A DNA stretch of 64,000 nt from Dillenia suffruticosa (GCA_033439265.1 JAVTVX010000011.1:11594590-11658589); one strand, 5' to 3'; shown: positions 35,067 through 47,134, counted from the stretch's first letter. Program-made: numbers and translations. The notes: generated by a model from the sequence alone, not told the origin.

Positions 35067-36675
35067 GCTCTGATATCACTTTTAGATACTAAATATAATA
35101 ATCTAGAGGGGGTGAATAGGTTATCTAAAACTTTTTAGTAATTTTTGAGTGTTTAAAAAAAAATTATTTGGAAAGAGTAAAGCAACCAAAATAAAAAACG
35201 ATATATACAATTTATAGTGGTTCCATCTTCTTGGTAAACATCCACTCCCAGATTTCACATGGATTTTCAAATCCATTATTCTAACCAACAATTTACAAAC
35301 TCATTTCTCAAGGTACTAGTGAACTTTACAAGTATTTTTTCAAAATACTTCCACTTGCTTTTTACAGGAGCAAAAAAAACCTAATCTGATTTCTCTCTTG
35401 TTAACTTTCGCCCAAGATCAAGAATGTCAAGATTATGATCTTTTACAACAAATAGGATAGGAGTTTTGATTTCAGACGATACTTACAACAATTCAAACAA
35501 TTTACAAAATGAGAAATAAAAATAGAGTCTAATGAAATGTTCTAAGTATTATACGGGCTTTTCAAAAGATAGTTTCTTCTTCATCTTTGAATTGTTCTTA
35601 TAGTTGGAGAAGAAAATTTAGTCGTTGAAGTTCATTGAATACATCGCAGAGGTTGGTGAGCTTGGTGAATAGTGCATTTAATTCAAAATAGCTTTTCTAA
35701 ACAAATGAATGTTAAACATAACAAGTCGATCTCCTGAAACTAAGTAGACTTGGCTTTACATTTTGAATTTTTGGGTTGGATTGGTGAGCGCTTAAATCTA
35801 CTTGCCAAAATTCAAATTTGAGAAACAAGAGGATTTGTCTATACAATGAGTGGACTTACAGATTCACAAGTCTTTTAAAGGGTAAGTTGAGCCGCCTTAA
35901 CATATACCACAAGTAGACTCACTTAGCCTTGGGTTGACTTGTCAAGTGTGTAGAGACCAATTTTTGTGACTTTCAATTCACAAGGCAACTAGCATTTTTG
36001 GATAAGGCGACTTATGTACCTGATTTCATTTAGGTTAGGTCACCTTGGATAGATTCTAAGTCTACTTATCTTAATCACAAACTCAGACCTCTGTGATTGT
36101 TCATTGACAGGTCATCTTACTATTTTCCTTGGGTCAACTTATGCCTTTTGATTTCTATGGTCGTGTCATCTTGTAGTCAGATGGGTTCGCCTTGACTTTG
36201 TACAGACATGAGTCTCTGAGACTCATGTTTCTCAAGTCGTCTTATGCCTTTAGTTGGGTCACCTTTGGTGTGTGCAAACATAAACTTTTGAGACTTATTT
36301 TTCTCAAATCGTCTTGTGCTATTGGTTGAGTCACTTTAGATGTGTGCAAACATAGACTTCTGAGACTTGTTTTCCTCAGATCGTCTTGTGTTATTGGTTG
36401 GGTCGACTTGGATGTGTGCAGACATAGGCTTCTAAGGTTTATTTTCCTCAAGTCATCTTATGTTATTGGCTGGGTCGCCTGGGGTGTTTGTACTTAACCA
36501 ATTTTCACTCATTTATGCCCTCAAGTCAACTTCTGTTATTAGAACAAGTCGACTTCCTCATACAAAATTCAATTTTAATAATTTTTTTTTTTATTTTCTC
36601 CAATTTTAATTAATTAACTCAAAATCAATTTTTATTACTCCTAATTATTATCAAAACTTATTTTACTCAACAGGA
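35067..36675 (-). repeat. LTR remnant of a further retroelement (5' LTR side) with primer site
   Basis: GCTCTGATATCA at 35067-35078 is the inverse of a tRNA-Met primer site with one change. It is followed by TAATCTAGAGGGGGTGAATAGG, broken here only by its position, a sequence common at one end of certain plant copia LTRs. The other end is probably ...TTACTCAACA at about 36675, giving TG...CA on the - strand. Internal coding was not found. The boundary near 35080 is uncertain. Confidence 0.5.
36183..36480. repeat. 72-base tandem array, about four units
   Basis: Units carry 'caaatcgtcttgtg', 'attggttg(g/a)gtc' and 'gtgtgcaaacata' blocks. The 24-residue period of the - strand frame at 36242-36451 is only a by-product. 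The same module, inverted and diverged, appears in the Gy1 LTR at 6170-6450. Confidence 0.82.
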
Positions 36676-36869
36676 CAGATATTAAAGGTAACAGAGCATC
36701 TGATTTAGCACTACCATCACACATATAGAAATTGTCTAATACGCATCTTAGATTTGATATGATATACATACATGACACATGGCTAAGCACTAAACATGGG
36801 GTTGAAACTACAGTTGTTGATTTAGTGGATAGATTTGATTTAGAGACTAAAACTTTTAAGGGGAAAGAA

Positions 36870-38508
36870 TGTGAGGATTCAAATTAAAAAAACCCTAGAA
36901 AATTTCATTTTATGCATTTTATCCCATTTTCATGATTAAATTCATAGTTTGCAAGAGTTGTTTATGAATATGCCTGTGTTGTGATGTGATATGCATGTTA
37001 GATTTAGTTGTAGCGTTAGTGTTTTGACAGAAATTAGGGTTGACTCTTAAGTTAACCGAGAAGGGATTCAAGTAAATCGGAAAATCAGTTTAAGATAAAC
37101 ATTATTTGAAGTAAAGAAAGTAAATTAAGGTTCAAAAATAGTTGTGAGAATTTGAATGACTAAGGTTTGTGTTTAAGAAGTTCAAATTTTTTAAAAAATA
37201 TTATTTATAGAAAAATTCTACAAAAATTGCTCACAAATGCCTTTTTTGAGTATTTGTCGTTTCATAATCCCAAAAATGCAATTTTAAAAGAAAAAAACAC
37301 ATTTTTAGGTCTCATACCCTTTTCTTGTTTTTTCGTTTGTGCTTTCAAATATCCAAATGAAACCCTAAAGTTGTGCACTGCGCAGCACCTATATTTTAAA
37401 AAAAAAAAAAAGGAGAGAGAGATGCTTACAGTATTTGATGTCAAATTGTGTTTTAAATAGGATTAAAGGTTCTTTCTTGGTCTTAATATATAATGGATAT
37501 GTAAAAGTAATGAAATCCTTTGGCACACCTTAGTTTTCTATGTTTTTGAAATAGTCTAATAAGATAGAAATGATGTGGAGTTTTAATTGTGGTTTGAGCT
37601 AAAATTTTATAAAGTTTGATTTAGTTAAAAAAGTGAATCAGATAGCTAAATAGGTTTGATATCTTAAATTAATGTTTAAATGATCAAAGTATGTGTATTG
37701 GTATAGGTTTAGATCATCAAAACATGTAACTATTGATCACGATATTATGGTTATAATCAGAATTGATTTATATATTTGAGAGGTGTCCAAACCATACATA
37801 ATCGGGTTATGACACACAAATGACGTGTTTTTGCACCAAGACTTTAGGTGACTTTTCTTAGTATCAACATTTAGGGAAGAAAAATCTAGGAACCCTTTTT
37901 CACATGCATTACATTTTTGTTCATTTACATGAGCATGACATAAAATATGTATTTTAGCTTTTTTGTGTCATTGTATTTTGTTTGTTGTATATGCTAGGTT
38001 AATTCGGATCTTATGGTTAAGTATACCCAGAGTTGAACCCTTAAGGTTTGGAGTAGACTTGTTAGCTCATTAGGTTAAGAAAAGGGGGAAAACACAAAGT
38101 GTTGGACTCTCGGTCCTTAGCTTTTTTTTTTTTTTTTTTAATAACTTTGTTCATCTTTAAAACTAAACTCAATAATTTTTTTTTTTAAAAAAATTAATTT
38201 AGTTTACATTTTTTCTCTCTAAATATATTAGTTTAAATTTTCTCTCTCTAAAATTAGAAAATTAATTTTGTCTATTTAGTGAATTAAATTATTTTGAATT
38301 TTGTTACTTAAAAATCATTAATTTTTATCTTTCTCTTTTTAGCAAGGGAAAATTATGCCTAAAATTTCAATTGGTTCCCTGGGGTTAATTTTGCTATGGT
38401 TGAATTTTTGAATTTCAAAATATGGTCTAGTTAGGTGCTCTCTTGATATCATTGAAATATAATCCAATTAGGTGTTCACTTGACATCATTGATGATGCGG
38501 TCGTTACA
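36870..38508 (+). repeat. Probable 3' LTR of a gypsy-type element, + strand
   Basis: A polypurine run TTTTAAGGGGAAAGAA ends at TGTGAGGATTC (36870). The likely far end is GCGGTCGTTACA at 38508. TG...CA ends, a preceding purine tract and a length of about 1.6 kb fit a 3' LTR. The 190 bases to its left (36676-36869) would be the end of the internal region, and the rest is gone. The right flank leads directly to the 3' side of the kinase gene. Confidence 0.5.
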
Positions 38509-38837
38509 ATGTAATGGGCAGGTCTGCTGAGTTGTTGCCGTTGCCATATCCACTCACACACAAAAAAACAAAAGAAAATAGAGCTTCCACCCAGTCTCTC
38601 TCTCTCCCAATAATTGCCGCTTAGCCTCTCTCTCTCTCTCTCTCTCCCCCACTCCCTCTATCTAATTGTGGTTTCAGACTATATTGGCTCTCTCATTTTT
38701 GCTTCTCTCGTGCTAAATGCAAAGTATCTCATGTTCTCCGGGAAATGGAGATCACGTGTACAAGTGTAACCATTTCCATTGGCATGGAGTGAGAGTGCAT
38801 ATATGTCTTAAAGATGGATATTTTTACTAAGTCAATT
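38509..38837 (-). other. 3' flank of the intact kinase gene
   Basis: Holds two (CT)n runs at about 38598-38610 and 38628-38648. No polyadenylation signal could be assigned with confidence. Confidence 0.5.
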
Positions 38838-41066
38838 TCACGAAGAATCTAGTTCCTTCTCTAGCTGCTCTTTGAACTGCGCACATTTATCCTCGACCTC
38901 TTTAATGATATCCTCGGCCATTTGATTTTGCCCCTGTAGAGCTGATCTCTCACAAACTACTTGTTTGTACTGATTTCCGAGTCTTTTAAGTTCTTCAAAT
39001 GCTTTCATTTTCTTCTGAGAAGCGGAGATCACTGCTGAGGTTGACCATGAAATCTTCTCATTTACAGATGCAATCTTCCCTTTTATAGCTTTAAGTTGCT
39101 CTTCGTATTCAGCCTTGATCAACTGAAGTTCGGCCAATGATGCCTTCTCTTCCTTGAGTTCTTCTATCGTGGTTTCCATTGTCTCTTTCCACCTTATTAT
39201 GTCAAGCTTCATCTTCTTCTCCAACTCAGCCTTGGCCTGAAAGTTATGCATTTTGTGCTGAGCACCTTGGAGTTTCAATGCTAATGGAGTGGTCTCCTTT
39301 TGAATTTGAAGAATGAGAGATTTGGTGATGGGTGAGACTTCAACGTCTGACAAGGTTGATAAGAAGCCAAGTACCCATCTCAGTTGGACAAGGAGGTTTG
39401 GATCTAGGCACATTCTGGTGAATCCCTTACCCAGTAGAGTGCTTAGATCTTTCAAAGCATGTTGAACTTCAGCCATCCTCGAAGAAGACTGCTCAAGGAC
39501 TTCAATGGCTTGGGGCACAGTTGTTATAAAGTCATCATCCAAAAGTGCTTCAATATACCTCATTATTTTTTGATCTTCCTTGCTCAAGCCTGTTGCAGGA
39601 AGGATGGTGTCATCAAGTAGAGATTGCACATGAACGGTTGTCTCGGGAGTTGATGTCAAAAAAGGAACATCCGCAGACTGCGCAGCAATATTGACTATAA
39701 AGGAGGTGCTAGGGCCAACACAGCACTCAATTGAGTTCTGGCTATAATCTTCATGACTTGCATAGCTTGAAATTGATTTATCTGTTTCACTTGAAGACTT
39801 AAAAGTATTGGGCACAGGTGAGCTTAAATACTGAAATGGTTTGGGAGGAACCTTAATCTCTACGCATCCCTCCAACATCTTCACCACACTACTCATTGTT
39901 GGCCTAGCATCAGGGGAGTCTTGAACACACCAAAATGCCACCATACACATTCTTTCTGCTTTTTGTCTACCCTTCTCTTCGATTCCACAAGCCAAAATTG
40001 TCGAACTTAAATATCCTTTTTCATACTCATCCCAAGCATGTTTTGGGAACCAGTGAATGCTATCGGATGAATCAACATCAGTGTTCCTTCGCCTCCTGAC
40101 AATCTCAAATAGAACCATACCAAAACTGTAAACATCGCACTTATTTGTTATCTCATGGTTACGAAGCAGAAGCTCTGGCGCAGAGTAGCCGGGAGTTCCT
40201 CTGTAACCTGTAATGGTATCTGGGGGCAAATCTCTGTTGTGATGCTTGGCGAGCCCAAAGTCTGACACTTTGGGAAAGAAATTGGCATCCAGAAGAATGT
40301 TATGTGGCTTAATGTCATAATGAGTGATATGTTCGTGGCACTCCTCATGCATGTAAGCAATTCCTTTTGCTGCCCTTATTGCTATTTCATGCAGTTTCAC
40401 CCATTCCATTCCTTGCCTTGGATCAAACAAATGCTTGGCTAGTGATCCCCTTTCCATAAACTCATACACAAGCGCAGCTAACTTCTTGTTATAGCAAAAA
40501 CCAATTAGTTTGACAATGTTTATATGGTGCATTCTGCCTATTGTGCAAACTTCAGCCATGAATTGTTCTTTAGCTAATTCATCTAAAGTCCCATTAAAGA
40601 CCTTTACAGCAATCTTCATACCCTCAGGCAGTTGCCCTTTGTAAACTGCACCAGAATTTCCACGACCCACATTCGTTTTGAAATTGTCAGTGTAGATATA
40701 AATTTGTCGAGATGTGAATTCGATAATACCCTGCTTTGTGATGTTTTGGAGGAACATCTCCATAATGCGTCCTTCAGCCCCTGAATCATGGAACACAGTT
40801 CTTGCGCGTTCTTTTCCTATGATTAATTTAGTTAAAGACATAACTGGGGAAGTTGTTGTCGAGTGGGCAAATACTTTTGTTAACTGCTTTAGTTTCTCTG
40901 TGGAAGGAGGATAAGTTGTAAATTATTGCACAACCAGTAGACAACAACAAAAAAAGGCTTCTTTTTATTGTTCAAAGCTCTAGACTGTAATTTCCAGATT
41001 AACAAGAAAGGATGAGTACTTACCCATTGGCTTTTTGTGATGTATAGATTGATTTGCTTGAGCCAT
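38838..41066 (-). CDS. LRK10-like non-RD protein kinase with C-terminal coiled-coil tail
   Basis: Two coding exons are supported: 41024-41066 (43 bases from the ATG at 41066) and 38838-40897, joined across a 126-base GT-AG intron (donor GTAAGT, acceptor TTCCACAG) with the frame preserved. The product is about 700 residues. Kinase domain, about residues 88-360: loop G-x-G-x-x-G (about 92), Lys in IAVKV (113), Glu in the C helix (130), H-Y-D catalytic loop (Asp 209, Arg of HRD absent, hence non-RD), DFG (227), APE (254). Best family match is the LRK10L/PR5K-type receptor kinases, often linked to pathogen response. No ectodomain, signal peptide or membrane segment is seen. The tail, about residues 440-700, is helical with coiled-coil-like stretches (KAEYEEQLKAIKGKI, LGNQYKQV) and has no domain I recognise. 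Both broken paralogues here carry the same tail. The first exon has an acceptor just before the ATG, so upstream exons are possible. Confidence 0.9.
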
Positions 41067-41564
41067 CTGTTTGAGCAATATGTGAGAATTAGTTGCCAAA
41101 ATTATTAGTACTTCAGATGTATGCACAGGCATGTTATATATGGAAGAGACATTGCTTGGTTTCTTCTAGGACTTTATTTTTCTTTTCTGTTTGCTGGTGC
41201 TAACAAGGTCATAAGAACTGAAGAAGCAAGTAAGAGGGTGTGCTTGGTGCGACCAATTGTTACTTTTATGTGAAATCTATGTGGGAGGATTGTTACTTTT
41301 ATGAAATCTATGTGGAGATTATTGGCTCCAGTTAAGATGGCCTTCCATGCCTGGGTGGGCTTAGGATTCTGACATTAGATTGAGAAAATCTTCAGAAAGC
41401 AAGAAAATCCATGGTGAATAGATGTCTTTTCTCTAAGATTTTCCTAATATGAAATGTTTACACTACTTAATGTTTGCTGTGCTTCATATCTAAAATGCCC
41501 GCGATCAGTTGTATTGATCTTGAGCAGAACGTGAAGACGGTGCTTGTGTTTGAATTACACTAAC

Positions 41565-41693
41565 CTTCTCAATTTCTTTTGATGTTCCTTCTTCCTTGTA
41601 ATCCGAGCAGCAGCTTACTTCTTCAGAGAGGAAACCACCGCCACAAGTTTCTCGCCAGAGATCTGTACTGTGTGAGCAGAGCAAAGCATCTAG
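41565..41693 (-). other. Candidate upstream exon of the kinase gene
   Basis: On the - strand a 43-codon open stretch (TACATAG| at 41694 to AAG|GTTAGT at 41565) ends at a usable donor in phase 0. The downstream exon starts after AAACAG| in phase 0, so splicing across 498 bases would keep the frame. It encodes WRETCGGGFLSEEVSCC, a Cys-rich piece not recognised. It could equally be 5' UTR. Confidence 0.35.
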
Positions 41694-41699
41694 CTATGT

Positions 41700-42794
41700 A
41701 AAAGTCTTCCTCTCAATTCCATATATGTGCCTGTGGGCTGATAGATTTATTGAAAAAAGGGTATAATTTGATTTACTTCTAAGTCCTTTGACTCATTGTC
41801 AAGTTGACGAATGCGGCCACATGAAATTTGCTTAGATGCTTCGTCACCGATTGTATATTAAGATAAGGGTTTCTCTTAAATTTGATTTAATATTCTCTAT
41901 GATTGCGAGGTGCAACTATTGATGTTTTGTCATGACATGTGGTGGGTGCCTAAGGGTTCTCTGAGGTACACATGTACATAATGCAAGTTCAATGGTCATG
42001 CCTTGTCGGGCAAGGAAATGTGCTGCCTCTTTCATGAGTTTTCTAAATCTGAACACCTAATTCGTCGTCTTTGACCATTAGCAATTAGCATTAAGCCATC
42101 TTTATTTTTTCCTGGCAACAAAAGTTAAAACTTATTATTATTAAAATGAACCTCCGTGACATCTCTCCTTTCTTGTCTTCTCTTCCTAAGCTTTCACCTT
42201 CTAAAACTTAAGCACTCATTCTGTGAAGGGAGCAGAGTATGGAATTTGCCCGCTATTAATTCAATAGCGTTTCATGACTTTGAAGAGAGATTTTGATCTA
42301 TCCACCTTGATACGCGCCGATTCCTTTCTATCACAGCGGTCTCTATACAAAAATAAAATTTACCAAACTTCATTGCCTCCACCACAAACAAAACTCAATG
42401 ACACCATTATTAAATATACTTCCATTTCCGGCCCGATTCTTTGCATTTATCAAAGCTATTAGAAATCCTTGTATGATCCTCCCTTTATTAAAACTAGGCA
42501 ACTAGGAGTTACCTTTAGAACTCTATGGCGAACTTTGCACCAATAAGGTTTGGAGTGACGCAGTAAAAGTTGTGATTTGTTTTTATTGCATATCAAAACC
42601 CCATGACCGAGAGCACAATGTAAAGTTGTAGAGGAAAAACTAAAGTTTTAATTATTCAAAAGTCTTTAATTGCATCTAAATAGGAGCTCAAGTATTTTAT
42701 AACTATTCCCTTTGACAATAGAATATTATCACCTTTTGGACCCACATAATTATTTGATAACAATTGAATACTAAACTAATGAGTTTATATTTGT
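41700..42794. other. Upstream region of the kinase gene, nothing defined
   Basis: Host AT-rich DNA between the kinase 5' side and the repeat at 42795. No TATA box, ORF or repeat could be assigned. The frame at 42274-42462 has no recognisable content. Confidence 0.35.
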
Positions 42795-43225
42795 GACAAT
42801 GGTTGTCCAACTAGATGCAGTGAATATTTTATAACTTAAAGGAGATTCCTTGCGAAAATATATTTCAGTCTCGTGCCCTAAGAAAACTTTTGCAACCGTT
42901 TGATATTTAGATAGAACTATAATATAAAACTCATCTTAAAAGTAATAATAGTTATAATAAAAAATCAATATTGTATACCAAATAGAGTTTCGATAATAAT
43001 GCCCACAATGTTTGATTTACCCGCAATGAATATTTCATTTAGTTGTACAAGTATAGAATTGCGTCTGGATATCATTTTAGTTTGAGGGAAAGAACAGAAT
43101 CACTACTTTATAATTACTTCTTAAAATACAACATCTTAAATTTGGATTTGATTTACCCACAATGTTCCATCGAAATAAAAGTTTTGGGCAACAAAACCCA
43201 ATAAAAAATAAATAAATAGAACCAC
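42795..43225. repeat. Dispersed host repeat, copy 2
   Basis: Counterpart of 34045-34530, without its 69-base duplication and with other indels. See that entry. Confidence 0.78.
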
Positions 43226-43917
43226 TAATATATTGTCTCTAGCCGGCCCAACACTTGATATGAGAGAGAGAGAGATAGAGAGAGAGTGATTAGCAAAAAA
43301 TTTGAGGTAAAAGTACTCAAAAAAGATATTTAGAATGAAAAAAATTTCATAAGAATTTATAAAATTTAATTCTAATTTTAAATTTTATTGTCTAGAACTA
43401 AAATATATGTATATAATTGAATTACTACTTTGCAAATATTTAATTTAGATAATTTGTACATGAACTCTAGTGACGTTTATGATCCCAAAATTACTTGGAA
43501 TTGTGTTTTTATTTAAAAAAGAAAAAAAAGTAAATTTAAATTTTTTTAAAAATAGATTCAAATTTAAAAAGAATATTTCTGCAAATCTTGGGCGTTTGTG
43601 GCACCATAAATCGAACTTCGGCCCGAGGTCAGGTTCCCAAGCGGGACCATAAACACTAGGCCCGATGTTCTATGGTAGTTCTTTTTTTTTTTGGTAGGGC
43701 GTTCCATTTTTTTTTTTTTTGGTAGGGCTTCTATGGTAGTTCTGCAACTCTATGAATTCGTATCATCCCTCGCCATTGTCGGCAATCGGGAAAGGAAGAG
43801 GAAGGAGGGAAGGAGAGGGAGGAAAATCACTCTTGGTATTTTATTATTCCATTTTTATACAAAAAAAAAATCATATCTATTGTTTTTTGTTTTTTGGGAC
43901 ACTCGTTCCACAATGGA
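43226..43917. other. Low-complexity stretch
   Basis: (GA)n at 43262-43287, AT-rich sequence, then a short direct repeat: T run followed by GGTAGGGC at about 43682-43699 and again at 43711-43730. No gene is seen. Confidence 0.5.
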
Positions 43918-43928
43918 AGATTGCTCAA

Positions 43929-44144
43929 CCGTGGATTGACTCAATTGGATGTGGGGTTGAGTTCCCTTAAGTATGACCGAGATTCGAATCCCGCTGGGAG
44001 TATCGGGCTCTCAGGTGTATGGAGCGTTCCCCATGGAAGACCCGCCCTCCGAAAGGAGCTACTGCAACCGTCGGTCCAAATTAGTCGGGGCGAAACTCCT
44101 GATACCGGGCGGTATCCAAGACATGGTATCAAAAAAAAAATAAA
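43929..44144 (+). mobile_element. tRNA-derived SINE
   Basis: About 216 bases with a pol III box A-like TTGACTCAATTGG at 43936-43948 and box B AGATTCGAATC at 43980-43990, ending in an A-rich tail (44131-44144). It is flanked by an 11-base duplication AGATTGCTCAA (43918-43928) and AGATGGCTCAA (44145-44155), one mismatch. The body after box B is unrelated to tRNA, as in plant SINEs, so it is not a tRNA gene. Confidence 0.85.
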
Positions 44145-44155
44145 AGATGGCTCAA

Positions 44156-44511
44156 TATGTATTTTCCAGGCCCACTTAATTTAAAGCCCAATTTATATTC
44201 AATGCCAAGGATGTTTTTTTTTTTTTTTTTTGACCCATCCGGTATTCAATTTACTTAATTAATTAATTCGACTATCATGAAATCTAATTTAAAAACGAGC
44301 TCTCCCATTGTTTGTTTTTTCATTCCCAAGATTCGAAATCGATAGCTTAATCAATAGAGTTTAATATTTTGATACTAAATTCACGAAACGTTAATTATCT
44401 AAAACGATATTATAATAATTTTTGACGGCTCTTTCATTATAAATTGGATTTGAGGGTTTAGAATGGGGAAATTATATGGTAAGGTTATAATCATCGGTGA
44501 TATGATTAAAG
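44156..44511. other. AT-rich stretch with T run, nothing seen
   Basis: A T run at 44215-44231 and no other feature. The match with the flank of Gy1 begins at about 44512. Confidence 0.4.
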
Positions 44512-45063
44512 ACATCAGTTTTTGATTTGTTGATTTGAGAACATGAATTATACAATCCTATTCAATTAAAGATATTTGTTAATTGAATTAATAAAAATAA
44601 TAACGTGATACCATTAAATGAAAAAAATAATAATAATAATAATTGTATGAGGTAATAGTGATCTTGAAAATACAAATTTGAAATATTACAAAATCAATAA
44701 AAAAATTATATATATATATATACATATATAAAGGAATGATTGTTAGCCATTCTAATTTCTAAAATAGAATGTGGGTGTCATGGATTCTTTGACCACCAAG
44801 CAATATCAATCACAATTTTGAGAAAATTAACTGAGCAGGTCAACTTATTTAACCATGTGAACAACCATTATGTTAAACTTGATCCAGTCTCAATTTTTTT
44901 TTTCCCCTTCCACAAATTGCTCCAGAAGATTAAGCTAGAAGAGAATACAATGTTTATTCTTGCATTTATGTTATAAGTTCATATTTGATCTCAAACTTTA
45001 TATATTACAAAAAATTATTCAATCACAACACAAGTGAAACTTACATAATTCGTTGAAATTACA
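44512..45063. other. 3' flank of kinase copy 2
   Basis: Nearly the same as 14368-14937 beside copy 1, apart from short indels in AT and T runs. Probably 3' UTR. Confidence 0.7.
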
Positions 45064-46086
45064 TTAACTTAATTCTTTCTCGAGTAGTTGCTTGAAGCCA
45101 ATCCATTTTGTTTCAACCTCTTTGACAGCATCTTTAGCCCATTGATTTTGACCCTCCAAAGACGATCTTTGAGAGAAGACTTGCTTGTATTGATTTCCAA
45201 GTGTTTTAACCTCCTTCAAGACACCATCTTTCTTTTGTGAAACAGAAGTCACTTCAGATTTTAACTCTGAAATATTCTCACCGATGGCCAATATCTTTTC
45301 ATTTAAGGCCTTAACTTGCTCTTCATACTCAGCCTTCTTGGCTTCAAGTTCGGACAATGAATCCTGTTTCGTCACATGTTCGGTTAACAAATGTTGCAAC
45401 ATTTCCCTATATTTTATGATCTCAACATTTAACATCTTCTCAATTTCCACATTTGCCTCAAAATCGTCGATGACATGTTGAGCACCTTGGAACTTCATTG
45501 ACAGAGGGCCAAACTCCTCTTGAATTTGAAGAATAACAGACTTAGTGCTGATTGGAATTCCATCTTCTTCCGTTAAGATTGACAAGAAGAGCAGAACCTT
45601 TCTGAGCCAGGAAAACAAGGTTGGGTCATTGCATAATGTAATGAGGTCCTTCCCAAGGAAAGTGCCCAGATCAGTTAAAGCCCCTCTAGCATCAACCAAC
45701 CTTGAAGAAGATTTCTCAACAATATCATGCTGAACAATATCCATGGTAGCTGTTGCATGGGTTGCCAGTGGAGCCTGCACACTAGGATCATAAGTTGAAC
45801 TCAAAACGAGAACATCCATTGCCCTAAAGGAAGATTCAGGTGAAGGACAACTTGAACTATCAGTGACTGCCACAATCTCATAAGTGCCATGTGCAAAATC
45901 ATTCTTTCTATAACTAAAACAAGACATTTTAATAATGTTTGATGCAGGTTCTCTATAACGAATTGCCGGAATTTCAATTATATCCGTAAAAGCATGAAAA
46001 GCCTCACGAGCCAATTTTAAAGTTCCATACGGCCAATGGCTGACAGTGGGAAAAACTGAAACTGGTGGCGGAAGAACATAACAAAC
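45064..46086 (-). pseudogene. Kinase copy 2, C-terminal part (linker and coiled-coil tail)
   Basis: Open from 46086 down to the stop at 45064 with no internal stop, encoding the linker after the kinase (SHWPYGTLKLAREAFHAF and on) and the whole tail ending LLEKELS. It is cut at 46086 by CoA. The kinase C-lobe continues on the far side at 57064 in the same frame, so the locus may have been intact before that insertion. It lacks about 50 linker codons that copy 1 has, and has a few (LFSWLRK) that copy 1 lacks. The tail is recognisably related to that of the intact gene: ILQIQ, KAEYEEQ, LGNQYKQV, QRSSLEGQNQ. Confidence 0.88.
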
Positions 46087-46470
46087 TGTAAGTTATGGGG
46101 AAAAACCGGGTCGGGTCGCCCATGTGGGTTTGACCCAAACCCATTTCCCTTATTTTGAATTTGTCAAAGGAGGGAAGGGAGGGAGTGGTTTTTTATGGAA
46201 AAAGCCAACTCCAACTCCCTAATAACCATCCCCATTCCATCAATGGTGCTCTAGAGGGTTAAGAGAGAAAAAAGAAAAAAGTAAGGAAGAAAATTTACAT
46301 ACATCATAATTCCATTCTATCAAAAGGGCTCTTGGATTGTGAAAGAGAAAGGAGATTGATCCATTGGTGACATTTTTCGGACCCGTACATCGAAAAGGTT
46401 AGTGATCCGACCCTAGATCTTGGGACATTCAACATTTATTTCGCTGTAAATGCATAAGAGAATGCTTTCA
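46087..46470 (+). repeat. CoA 5' LTR
   Basis: TGTAAGTTATGG...AATGCTTTCA, 384 bases, followed after one base by the primer site. Confidence 0.96.
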
Positions 46471-46471
46471 T

Positions 46472-46484
46472 TGGTATCAGAGCA
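46472..46484 (+). other. CoA primer binding site, initiator tRNA-Met type
   Basis: TGGTATCAGAGCA, an exact match over the first 12 bases to the usual plant tRNA-iMet complement, one base after the LTR. Confidence 0.93.
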
Positions 46485-47053
46485 TGATTTAGGGTGTTTC
46501 CTATTTTTGATGTATTTTCGAGTTTTTATTTTCCTTAAAAAATTGAAAATGATAACTTTCATTATAGATCACGAAATACTTTGAAATTTGAAAGGTAGAA
46601 TACCCATGATGTTAGGAATTGATCTGCAAAGTTTCATGCATAGCCGTTATGTATTTTTGGAGAAAAATGAAACCCTAGTCGAAAATAAAAATGCTCATAT
46701 CTATTTGCATGATAGGTTTCATGATTTAATATTTATATGGTTAAATTCCCCATCAAAAATCCTTTCCAACCATATAAAGAACATGCGAAACGGTTCAGAA
46801 ATTAATGAGATATGGTTTAGGGAAATTAGGGTTAAAATGCAGGAAAAAAATTTTTCTGCATGAAGAAGACGAAGTGACGTCAGCAGTGACGTCAGCGGTG
46901 ACGTCAGCACAAATCCCACTCTCGGGCCGTGGGTTATGAAGCCCAAACGTCATGATCCAGACCTCAGATCAAAAAACTGAAAGCACCATTAGATTCAGAG
47001 ACCCCAAAAATGGGGGGGGTAGGTAAAATCCGGTGGCCGGATTCCGCCGGGAA

Positions 47054-47134
47054 GGCGGCGCGTGGGCTTCACGCGCCGCCTGGGCACGTGATCGAGTCAC
47101 CCACGCGCCGCCGCCACCAAGCGGCGCGTGAAGC
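47054..47134 (+). other. GC-rich competing stems in the CoA leader
   Basis: GGCGGCGCGTGGG (47054-47066) pairs with CCCACGCGCCGCC (47100-47112). GCTTCACGCGCCGC (47066-47079) pairs with GCGGCGCGTGAAGC (47121-47134). All arms are perfect, and the pairings interleave, so only one can form at a time or a pseudoknot results. The rest of the leader is AT-rich. Confidence 0.85.

Noticed and set aside
36242..36451. Repeat protein of 69 codons on the - strand
   Set aside because: Its 24-residue period is the 72-base DNA array, inside an LTR remnant.
43936..43990. tRNA gene
   Set aside because: Box A and box B are present, but there is no full cloverleaf. An A tail and target duplication show a SINE.
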